64,000 nt of DNA, taken from an uncultured Eubacteriales bacterium (GTDB lineage Bacteria > Bacillota > Clostridia > Oscillospirales > CAG-272). The stretch is taken from contig CAKVOU010000007.1 of NCBI GenBank assembly GCA_934796165.1, positions 1-64,000 on the forward strand, written 5' to 3'. The translations under genes and the position numbers were made by a program. Under the pieces are notes generated by a model, which made no database searches, was not told where the DNA came from, and saw nothing but the letters and a program-made list of their open reading frames with translations. Shown here one piece after another: positions 26,833 through 33,822 of this stretch (position 1 is the stretch's first letter; each line of letters opens with the position of its first letter).

Positions 26833-28221
26833 TCAATCGCGGGTCAGGATACGGACATCCGGGAAGCGCTCCGCGCGGTCGATCCCGCGGACAGCGGCAA
26901 TCAGCTTCTCCTGCCCCAAGGCAGAGAGAAGTCCGTCGGCACATCCGGCGAGCTTTTGCCGGATATCCTCCCACGTAAAGGGATTCGCCGCGTCGCCTTT
27001 GGGGATGAGCACGGTCTCCTCCAGTCTTTCGCCGTCCTTCGTCACAAGCACCGTGCGGCAGCCGCGGATCCCCGCGTCACGCTGTTCCATGGAAGCGTCG
27101 GGGATGAGGCGGATCTTATCCACCGTTTCCCGGATTTCGTCCGTAATACCGGAAACGGCAAGATCGGAAAGATCGAAATGCCCGCGGACAAGCGCCGTTG
27201 CAAGCGAGTAATGCACCGAGAATTTGGAATCGTCGTCCGTTGCGGGGATCCGGATCTGTCCCGCAATGCGGATGGCGTTTTCATAAATGTACACCTCCAC
27301 TGCGGACACGTCCCCGGTGCGGAATTCTCCGTACTTTTCCGCCATGCGGGCGCGGAGGCGGAGCGCACATTCAATACCGGGATGGGTGTGGCGGCAGGAG
27401 GGATACGGCTTGAGGTAGCTTCCGTCAATCGTGAAGGTCTTCCCAAGTCCGTCCGTGATCATGGAGAGATCCGGGGCGTCGGTCATGGCGTGAAGCCAGC
27501 CCTTGTCGGACTCCAGCGGGTAGCGCGGGCAATCGACACGGGCAGCGGCGAGCTTTGCCGAAAAAATACCCGTCCTCGCGGCATTCGCGGGGTTGACAGG
27601 TTTCAGTGCCTGCCCGCTCTCCGCAATGATGATCAGTCCCGACGCCTGCACGGCGGCGGCGGACATGGCGGCATAGATTCCAGCCTCGTCAAGCCTCATG
27701 AGCTTCGCGGCGACAGCGGCGCAGGCGATCGCCCCGGCTGTTCCCGTGGAATGAAAGCCTCTTCTGACCAGTCCCGGCTGTGCGGCGGCGGCAACGCGGT
27801 TGTACACCTCGTAGCCGACGTTGATCGCCGTGACGAGATCCCGCCCGGTGACATCCGGAAGCGTCTCGGAAAGCGCCAGCGCCGCAGACATGACGTGCGC
27901 GCCGACGTGCCCCATCGCCTTACGGTTGCCGTCGTCCATATCCGCGCCGTGCGCGTAGGTAGCAAGCAGAAATGCGGCGTGCATGACAGGCAGGCGGCAA
28001 TCGGAGAACATCACCGACGCTTCCTCCTTGCCGCCCATATCAAAGAGGATCTCCCTCACCGCGCGGTTGTATGCGCCGTTGACCTTTTCTCCGGCAAACG
28101 AGGCTGCAAACCAGTCGGCAAGATATATTCTGGTATGCTCCACCGTTTCCGCGGGCAGATCTTCAAAGCGGAGCTCTGCCGCAAAGCGGGCGAGCATGGC
28201 ACTCACGTGTGTTTCAGACAT
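26833..28221 (-). CDS. MmgE/PrpD family protein (dehydratase/decarboxylase/epimerase fold)
   Basis: A 462-residue member of the family that includes 2-methylcitrate dehydratase, cis-aconitate decarboxylase and iminodisuccinate epimerase. Conserved blocks seen: HGADMDDGN (about residue 90), KAMGHVGAHV, GFHSTGTAGA and KPYPSCRHTHPG. The first and last carry the His/Asp residues of the family's active site. The start follows GGGAGGAA. A LysR regulator lies upstream and an SLC13-type carrier downstream on the same strand, so the substrate is probably an imported di- or tricarboxylate. No methylcitrate synthase or lyase is nearby, so a propionate (methylcitrate) role is not supported here. The exact reaction is unknown. 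Confidence 0.88.
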   Translation of the reverse strand: MSETHVSAMLARFAAELRFEDLPAETVEHTRIYLADWFAASFAGEKVNGAYNRAVREILFDMGGKEEASVMFSDCRLPVMHAAFLLATYAHGADMDDGNRKAMGHVGAHVMSAALALSETLPDVTGRDLVTAINVGYEVYNRVAAAAQPGLVRRGFHSTGTAGAIACAAVAAKLMRLDEAGIYAAMSAAAVQASGLIIIAESGQALKPVNPANAARTGIFSAKLAAARVDCPRYPLESDKGWLHAMTDAPDLSMITDGLGKTFTIDGSYLKPYPSCRHTHPGIECALRLRARMAEKYGEFRTGDVSAVEVYIYENAIRIAGQIRIPATDDDSKFSVHYSLATALVRGHFDLSDLAVSGITDEIRETVDKIRLIPDASMEQRDAGIRGCRTVLVTKDGERLEETVLIPKGDAANPFTWEDIRQKLAGCADGLLSALGQEKLIAAVRGIDRAERFPDVRILTRD

Positions 28222-28272
28222 AAACGGTTCCTCCCGATTATTAACGATTGTTCCCGGAACAAAAAAGCACGG

Positions 28273-29169
28273 TTACAGGTCCCCGGTCGTCTTCCGGAGA
28301 ATATCGAGCATACACTTCATCGGCTCGCTCAGGTACGCGTCGCGGCGGTACAGGACGATCACCCGCCGAACATCCTCTTCCCCGAGGAGCCGGCAGACAC
28401 GGAGTGATGGATCCCCTGTCACCAGATACTCCGGCAAAAGTGCCGCACCGATCCCCGCCCGCACCATGGCAAGGCAGGACTCCACATTGATGCAGACTGC
28501 CGCGCGGCAGACGGTCACGCCCGCGTCGGCGGCGATTTCCGAAAGACGCTTGCCGAGCACCTGCCCGTCGCCGACCGTAACAAACGGCACCCCGGCAAAC
28601 CGGGAAAACGGGACGGCTTCCCCATCCTCCGGAAGCTCCCGGCAGACGGGGAATGCGGCGGGAACCGCGATGACCAGCCGTTCCCCGGTCACATCCGTGC
28701 ACACAAACCGGGTTTCGTCCGCCGGCGGGGTGAGCAGACACAGGTCAAACGCTCCGCGCTCCGCTCCCTCGGTCAGTTCGGCGGTGGTCGCTTCGGTCAC
28801 ATGAACGGTAAAGCCGGGATACCTTTCCCGGAACCGCGCGATTGCCCGCGGCAGGAGTGAGAAGGTCCGGAACGGTGCGGCGCCCATACGAAGCACGCCG
28901 GTACGGTCGGACTTGAGATCTCCGATCCGCGAAAGCATCTGCGTCTCAAGGTCGGCTATCCGTTGCCCCATCGAAAGGTACACCTTGCCCGCTTCGGTCA
29001 GCCGGAGCGGCGAGGCGGTGCGGTAAAACAGTTCGGTGCCAAGCTCCGCCTCGATCTTCTTCACGTACTGGCTGAGCGACGGCTGGGAAATGCCCAGCTC
29101 TGCCGCCGCCTCCGAGAAGCTGCCGAGCCGCGCCAGCGTTTCCACATAACGGATCTGCTTCAGATTCAT
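28273..29169 (-). CDS. LysR-family transcriptional regulator
   Basis: A 298-residue regulator. An N-terminal winged helix-turn-helix (NLKQIRYVETLARLGSFSEA, then LGISQPSLSQYVKKIE) is followed by a linker helix and a periplasmic-binding-type effector domain. The ATG at 29169 gives the standard LysR N-terminus; the longer frame is ruled out by that match. It is transcribed in the same direction as the MmgE/PrpD and SLC13 genes rather than divergently, and likely controls them in response to an organic acid. Its promoter lies at 29226-29254, about 70 bp from the divergent promoter of a small conserved gene. Confidence 0.93.
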   Translation of the reverse strand: MNLKQIRYVETLARLGSFSEAAAELGISQPSLSQYVKKIEAELGTELFYRTASPLRLTEAGKVYLSMGQRIADLETQMLSRIGDLKSDRTGVLRMGAAPFRTFSLLPRAIARFRERYPGFTVHVTEATTAELTEGAERGAFDLCLLTPPADETRFVCTDVTGERLVIAVPAAFPVCRELPEDGEAVPFSRFAGVPFVTVGDGQVLGKRLSEIAADAGVTVCRAAVCINVESCLAMVRAGIGAALLPEYLVTGDPSLRVCRLLGEEDVRRVIVLYRRDAYLSEPMKCMLDILRKTTGDL

Positions 29170-29225
29170 GTGTTTGTATAATCCTTTACTTATAATATGT
29201 ATAGCCAAATGATTATCACGTGTTC

Positions 29226-29254
29226 ATGTTACCGCGTAATGAACGAATTGTCAA
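29226..29254 (-). promoter_or_regulatory. Sigma-A promoter of the LysR gene
   Basis: Minus strand -35 TTGACA (29254-29249), 17-bp spacer, -10 TAACAT (29231-29226). It is back to back with the plus-strand promoter at 29327. Confidence 0.75.
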
Positions 29255-29326
29255 CCCGATTTTGCGGTTTTTGTCGTATTGCACAAAATCAAAAGTGAAT
29301 AATTGTTTAATTTTACGGTCAGGTAC

Positions 29327-29355
29327 TTGACAAGATGGAAAATCCGCGCTATAAT
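29327..29355 (+). promoter_or_regulatory. Perfect consensus sigma-A promoter
   Basis: -35 TTGACA (29327-29332), 17-bp spacer, -10 TATAAT (29350-29355). It drives the 85-residue gene starting at 29420. Confidence 0.92.
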
Positions 29356-29419
29356 GACAATGGTTCCGGAAGGGCGACCGACGGAACCGGAAAAATTTAC
29401 TGACAAAGGAGGATCTCAG

Positions 29420-29677
29420 ATGGGAAACACGATTGATCTGCACGACGTTGATGTCAAGGATTTCATCCGCACGGTGGAGAGCTGCAAGGGAAATGTGTAT
29501 CTGGAGACCGGCGAGGGCGACCGTTTCAACCTCAAGTCCAAGCTCAGCCAGATCATGGGTCTGACCAAGCTGATCCAGGGCGGCATCATTGTGGACGCAA
29601 CGCTGCGCTGTGACAACCGGGAGGACGAATCCAAGCTGGTTCGCTTCGACCTGTTCCGTGAAGTGCCGAAGGACTGA
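29420..29677 (+). CDS. Small conserved clostridial protein (85 residues)
   Basis: A short soluble protein rich in charged residues (DLHDVDVKDFI, LETGEGDRFNLKSKLSQI). I recall close relatives being widespread in clostridia and often labelled 'polyA polymerase', a label this protein is far too short to deserve; the function is unknown. The ATG at 29420 follows AAAGGAGG. The gene has its own perfect sigma-A promoter and a strong terminator, so it is a single-gene, probably highly expressed unit. The upstream extension of the frame overlaps the promoter and is not translated. Confidence 0.8.
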   Translation: MGNTIDLHDVDVKDFIRTVESCKGNVYLETGEGDRFNLKSKLSQIMGLTKLIQGGIIVDATLRCDNREDESKLVRFDLFREVPKD

Positions 29678-29737
29678 TGTCCCGGCGCCGACACGGCGCA
29701 AAAGAAAAAACGGCCGGAAGGCCTTACAGATAAAACA

Positions 29738-29790
29738 GGGGCTGTGAAAAACCTCAGAATGAGTTTTTTCACAGCCCCCTTTTTGTTTTT
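29738..29790. terminator. Strong bidirectional terminator
   Basis: GGGGCTGTGAAAAA (from 29738) pairs with TTTTTTCACAGCCCC (to 29778). A T-rich tail (ctttttgttttt) follows on the plus strand, and the left side is A-rich for the minus strand. It separates the 85-residue gene from the converging holin-like gene. Confidence 0.92.
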
Positions 29791-30158
29791 CAGTCGGTAT
29801 CAGGTGCTGACGGAATCAATCCCTGCCGGGCAGGAGATGCGGATTCTCCTTCACCGGGATCCGTTTTTTTCGGACGGATGATCGGTTCCCCGGTTTCCGG
29901 TACCCCGGTCTCCGGATCGTCCGGAATACCCGTTTTCACCGGCTCCGCTCCGACGGCATATGCCGCATCGGTCAGACTCTCGCCGAATATGTAAGCGATG
30001 ATCAGACCGCCGGCAGTGATGATCGATGTGATCTTTGCCGCAAGCGTATCACCGAACCCGATCGCCGCGCACAGTGTGCCGACGAGTCCCGCGACCGTCA
30101 GCCAGAATTTCCGGCTGGTGAGCTTGCGCCAAAGCGTATCTTTTGTTGTCTGTTTCAT
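29790..30158 (-). CDS. Phage holin-like small membrane protein
   Basis: A 122-residue protein. Residues about 18-65 hold two membrane helices (KFWLTVAGLVGTLCAAIGF and KITSIITAGGLIIAYIFGES) preceded by a basic N-terminus, as in small phage holins of Firmicutes. The C-terminal ~50 residues are a Pro/Glu/Gly-rich tail (PVKTGIPDDPETGVPETGE). The ATG at 30158 follows AAGGAG at a spacing of ten. It stands 71 bp after another small membrane protein gene. No endolysin, tail or other phage gene is present, so it is either a prophage remnant or a domesticated lysis/secretion gene. Confidence 0.6.
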   Translation of the reverse strand: MKQTTKDTLWRKLTSRKFWLTVAGLVGTLCAAIGFGDTLAAKITSIITAGGLIIAYIFGESLTDAAYAVGAEPVKTGIPDDPETGVPETGEPIIRPKKTDPGEGESASPARQGLIPSAPDTD

Positions 30159-30229
30159 TTGATCGGTTCTCCTTTTTTGTTTTTTCGTTTGTGCATTCTG
30201 ATTTTTATCTGTTGCCTGTGTCGCCGTAG

Positions 30230-30472
30230 TCAATCCGTTTCATATTCCCGTCCGGACCGTACGCCCTCCAGGCGGGACAGCCGCCTGTCAAGGTTTCCGA
30301 GAATGCTCCGGACGGTCAGGTTTTCCTTGCCCTGTGTTTCCATAAAGGTACGCAGCTGTTTTACCGCGTCCTCAAGGGATACCAGCGTCCGGTTGACCCG
30401 GAGGACCACACTGATGACCGAGCACAGCGCCGACACGAGCGTCACGATGCCGACGACGATCTCCCATGTCAT
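30230..30472 (-). CDS. Small membrane protein, holin-accessory-like
   Basis: An 80-residue protein with one N-terminal membrane helix (about residues 4-22, EIVVGIVTLVSALCSVISVV) followed by an amphipathic, coiled-coil-like region (about 27-72). The arrangement recalls small proteins encoded next to phage holins. The ATG at 30472 follows AAAGGAG; the longer frame has no ribosome site. It is followed on the same strand by the holin-like gene, and the pair probably forms a two-gene unit. No function is assigned. Confidence 0.55.
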   Translation of the reverse strand: MTWEIVVGIVTLVSALCSVISVVLRVNRTLVSLEDAVKQLRTFMETQGKENLTVRSILGNLDRRLSRLEGVRSGREYETD

Positions 30473-30589
30473 GTCTGATCTCTCTCCTTTCGTTTTCCGC
30501 CGCCCCATGTCAAGCATAACACACCGTCACGCCACCGGACTGACGCTTTTCCGTCAGAATAGAAAAGTACGGGAATTGCAAGAAATTTC

Positions 30590-30618
30590 TTGAAAAAACG
30601 ACCCGCATATGATATACT
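30590..30618 (+). promoter_or_regulatory. Sigma-A promoter upstream of maf
   Basis: -35 TTGAAA (30590-30595), 17-bp spacer, -10 TATACT (30613-30618), about 90 bp before the maf start. It may serve the whole maf-mreB-CPBP-PBP2 series. Confidence 0.7.
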
Positions 30619-30708
30619 GAAATAAATATACGCCGGAGGCAGGTGCAGGGCGCTTTCCAAGGTTCCGTCGTGCCCTGCCGGATGCTCCGGTCATTTGTGA
30701 GGTATCCG

Positions 30709-31314
30709 ATGAATATCATTCTTGCGTCAGGCTCTCCCCGCCGCCGGGAGATTCTTTCTTCCCTCGGTGTCCGGTTTTCGGTGCTGGCAGCCGGAACGGA
30801 CGAGACCTGCGACAAGACAGATCCCGGCGAACTGACCGAAGTCCTGTCGCTCCGCAAGGCGCGGGCGGCGGCAGAACAACTGCGGAAAACCGGAGACATG
30901 ACGGACCGGACGCTCATCATCGCCTCGGACACGGTCGTCGCCGCGCCGGACGGAGAAATCCTCGGCAAGCCGCACACGCGCGCGGACGCGGAACGGATGC
31001 TGCGCCTTCTTTCCGGCAGACGGCACACGGTCGTCAGCGGGATTGCGCTGATCCTCGGCTGCCGGGAGCTGACCGCGCACGCCGTGACGGCGGTGGACTT
31101 TGACCCCATCCCGGAAAAGCTGCTTGAAGCCTATCTTGACTCCGACGAGCCATACGACAAGGCGGGTGCATACGCGATCCAGGGACACGCGTCGGTCTGG
31201 ATCCGCGGAATTGAGGGCGACTACTTCAACGTGGTCGGATTGCCCGTCAATCTGCTTGCGGGAAAGATCCGGGAACTGACCGGAAAAGAGCTTTGCGATC
31301 TCGCGGACGCGTGA
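30709..31314 (+). CDS. maf: Maf family nucleotide pyrophosphatase
   Basis: A 201-residue protein with the Maf signature at the N-terminus (ILASGSPRRREIL), ASDTVV at about residue 64, and YDKAGAYAIQGHAS near residue 150. Maf proteins hydrolyse non-canonical or canonical nucleoside triphosphates to monophosphates and can inhibit septation when overproduced. The start at 30709 fits the family N-terminus; the ribosome site is weak (GAGG). As in many Firmicutes it precedes mreB, here by about 200 bp. Confidence 0.95.
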   Translation: MNIILASGSPRRREILSSLGVRFSVLAAGTDETCDKTDPGELTEVLSLRKARAAAEQLRKTGDMTDRTLIIASDTVVAAPDGEILGKPHTRADAERMLRLLSGRRHTVVSGIALILGCRELTAHAVTAVDFDPIPEKLLEAYLDSDEPYDKAGAYAIQGHASVWIRGIEGDYFNVVGLPVNLLAGKIRELTGKELCDLADA

Positions 31315-31512
31315 AGCGCCTGAAACCGCCGGAAGCAGAGGAGCAGAAAACAAAGAAATCCACGTCCCGGTCGCGTGAAGCACGGTAACCAAAACAGATC
31401 GGCGCGACCGAAAGATCCCCTGCCGTCTCGCGGAGCGTGAAGCGCGGGGATAACGGGCGCGGCAGATTTTATCACATCACAGATTGCAGAAATCATGAAA
31501 GGGGGAGTTCTG

Positions 31513-32520
31513 ATGGCAGAATCAGTCGGGATCGATCTCGGCACGTCCAACGTGCGCGTGTGTGTACGCGGAAAAGGCATTGTTCTGCGCACTCCCTCGG
31601 TGATCGCGCGCAAGAAAAATACCGGAGAAATCATTGCCCACGGCATGAAGGCGCGCGAAATGCTCGGCAAAACGCCCGCCAGCATTCAGGTCATCCGCCC
31701 GATTGAGGGCGGCGTAATCGCGGACGGAGACGTGGCGGCAACCCTTCTGTCCTATCTGTTCCGCAGGATCGGCGTGATCTCCATGTTCAGCCGTCCCGAT
31801 GTACTCATTACCGTTCCCGCCGGCGTGACCGCCGTGGAGCGCAGAGCGGTAGAGGATGCGGCTTTTGACGCGGGTGCCCGGAGCGTGACACTGCTTGACG
31901 CGTCGGTTGCCGCTGCGGTCGGCGCGGGGCTTCCCGTCGGGGGACCGCGCGGATGCATGATCGCAGACATCGGCGCCGGAACCACCGAAGCGTCGGTGCT
32001 CTCGCTCGGCGGGGTGGTATCCTCCTCTGCGCTGCGCAAGGGGGGCGACGATCTGGACCGGGCAATCGTAGAAAAACTTGCTTCCGACGCGGGGATCCTC
32101 ATCGGGATCTCTGCCGCGGAGCGGCTCAAATTGCGCGTCGGCGCGGCGCTCCCCGGACTTCGCCGGGAGTTTCAGACGGTCACCGGGCGCGGCACCAAAA
32201 CAGGACTCGCCATGAGCGCGGACATTTCCTCCAACCAGCTTGCGGAGGCGACCGCTGAGGCTGTATATGACATTGCCATGGGCATCAAGTCGGCGCTCGG
32301 AAACGCGCCGCCCGAGCTGGCAGGGGACGTGATGAGCCGCGGAGTGGTGCTTTCCGGCGGAACCTCCCTTCTTCCCGGTATCGGGCAGGTCATCGGCAAC
32401 ACCTGCGGTGTACGCGTATTTTTTGTAAAATCTCCGCTCGACGCGGCGGCGACGGGACTTTGCCGGATCCTCGAAGAACCGGAAAAATTCCGCAAGCTGT
32501 TCCGCACGGGCAAAAACTGA
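31513..32520 (+). CDS. mreB: MreB-type rod-shape actin homologue
   Basis: A 335-residue actin-like ATPase. The phosphate-1 motif is GIDLGTSNVRV at the N-terminus, phosphate-2 is MIADIGAGTTEASV, and the adenosine motif is VVLSGGTSLLPGI. It polymerises under the membrane and guides cell-wall synthesis by RodA/PBP2. The start at 31513 is set by AGGGGGAG; an in-frame ATG six codons earlier lies before that site. Downstream are a CPBP protease and PBP2, but the usual mreC and mreD are absent. It could be an Mbl- or MreBH-type paralogue. Confidence 0.93.
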   Translation: MAESVGIDLGTSNVRVCVRGKGIVLRTPSVIARKKNTGEIIAHGMKAREMLGKTPASIQVIRPIEGGVIADGDVAATLLSYLFRRIGVISMFSRPDVLITVPAGVTAVERRAVEDAAFDAGARSVTLLDASVAAAVGAGLPVGGPRGCMIADIGAGTTEASVLSLGGVVSSSALRKGGDDLDRAIVEKLASDAGILIGISAAERLKLRVGAALPGLRREFQTVTGRGTKTGLAMSADISSNQLAEATAEAVYDIAMGIKSALGNAPPELAGDVMSRGVVLSGGTSLLPGIGQVIGNTCGVRVFFVKSPLDAAATGLCRILEEPEKFRKLFRTGKN

Positions 32521-32561
32521 ACCGGAAACGGATGAAAACTGAACCGAAAAGGAGTTTTTAT

Positions 32562-33692
32562 ATGGATCCCAGAAATACAGAACCGGAGGAGGCCCCGGAA
32601 CCCGAAGAGCAGGCATCTCCCGCCCCCTCCGCCGACGACACTGCCGCCACGGATACTTTCCCCCCGGAGCAAGCCGAAGCCGCAGGGGCGGCACTGCTCT
32701 CAGAAAAAGCGGCAAACAAAGCCGCCATGCGCTCGGCAAGGCAGACGTATACGACCGTCGGGCTTGCCATGTGCGTGCTGATCCTTGCCTCTTATCTTGC
32801 CAGCGGGCTCATTCAGACGATCGTTTATCTGGTTTCTCCCACCCTGTACGAATCCGCCGTCTTTCTGCTGATCGCCGGGACGGTCCCCATGTATCTCTTC
32901 GGGTTTCTTCCCGCTGCCCTGATCATCAGAAGACTTCCCCGTGCTTCGCTGACAAAAAACCGCGTGTCCGTCCGGATGTACCTGCTTTTCTTCGTGATAT
33001 GCTACGGGATGCAGGTCATCGGGCAGATCCTCAGCAGCAACACGCTGAATCTGCTGGAATGGATCACGGGACATTCCTTTGACTTCCAGCTGAACGATAC
33101 GGTCGCCGAGGCACCGGTCTTTGTCACGATTCTTTTCAGCGTCGTGCTCGCGCCCGTGATCGAAGAGCTGTTTTTCCGCAAGCTGCTCATTGACCGGCTT
33201 GCTCCCATCGGCGGCTTCGGTGCGGTGCTGGTCTCCGCCATTATTTTCGGACTGTTCCACGGCAACTTCTATCAGGCGTTTTACGCGACCGGGCTCGGGC
33301 TGATCTTCGGCTGGATCTATCTGTACAGCGGCGGAAACATCCTGTACTCGATCTCCTTACACGTGCTGTTCAATCTGCTCGGCGGCGTTCTCGTCCCCAA
33401 GCTGACCGAAATCCTCGGTATCGGTACCGAACAGGGAATAACCGGCGACATCATCGCGGCGCACCCGGTAGCGTTTCTTCTGTACCTGCTCTATTTTGCC
33501 TTCCTGCTTACTGCACTCATCATTACGTGGATCTGTCTGGCAGTCAAAAAAAGAAATATCCGGGAATCCCTTGACGCCTACCCCTCCCCGATCACGGGGG
33601 ACGGCAGTCGCATCGGCGCCGTCTTTTCCAATCCCGGGGTCCCGCTGATGGGGCTTCTCTTCCTCATCATGTTCTGGCTCTCCGCGCAATAA
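32562..33692 (+). CDS. CPBP (Abi) family intramembrane glutamic protease
   Basis: A 376-residue polytopic membrane protein. The Pro/Glu/Ala-rich N-terminal ~70 residues are probably cytoplasmic. Catalytic-type motifs: EELFFR (Glu201-Arg206), FGLFHGNFYQ with the conserved His, and a later SISLHVLFN block. CPBP proteins cleave substrates within the membrane (as CAAX-type or Rce1-like enzymes) or act in signalling. The start at 32562 follows AAAAGGAG. It occupies the place between mreB and the PBP2 gene where mreC and mreD normally sit, so a link to wall elongation is possible but unproven. Confidence 0.9.
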   Translation: MDPRNTEPEEAPEPEEQASPAPSADDTAATDTFPPEQAEAAGAALLSEKAANKAAMRSARQTYTTVGLAMCVLILASYLASGLIQTIVYLVSPTLYESAVFLLIAGTVPMYLFGFLPAALIIRRLPRASLTKNRVSVRMYLLFFVICYGMQVIGQILSSNTLNLLEWITGHSFDFQLNDTVAEAPVFVTILFSVVLAPVIEELFFRKLLIDRLAPIGGFGAVLVSAIIFGLFHGNFYQAFYATGLGLIFGWIYLYSGGNILYSISLHVLFNLLGGVLVPKLTEILGIGTEQGITGDIIAAHPVAFLLYLLYFAFLLTALIITWICLAVKKRNIRESLDAYPSPITGDGSRIGAVFSNPGVPLMGLLFLIMFWLSAQ

Positions 33693-33822
33693 TCAAAGGG
33701 GACGGCTTCCCGCCGCGGGGCGGTACGACATCCCGGAACAGCTTTTCTCTGCGGGTCGCAAGCCTTCTGTCTGAAATCCATACCCAAAACGTCAGGCGTC
33801 ATGGCGCCGGAAAGGAACCCTC

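Noticed and set aside
25285..28407. 1040-codon plus-strand frame over the transporter and MmgE/PrpD genes
   Set aside because: Antisense to two genes with clear family motifs; composition (His, Arg, Asp, Gly) is typical of a reverse-frame shadow.
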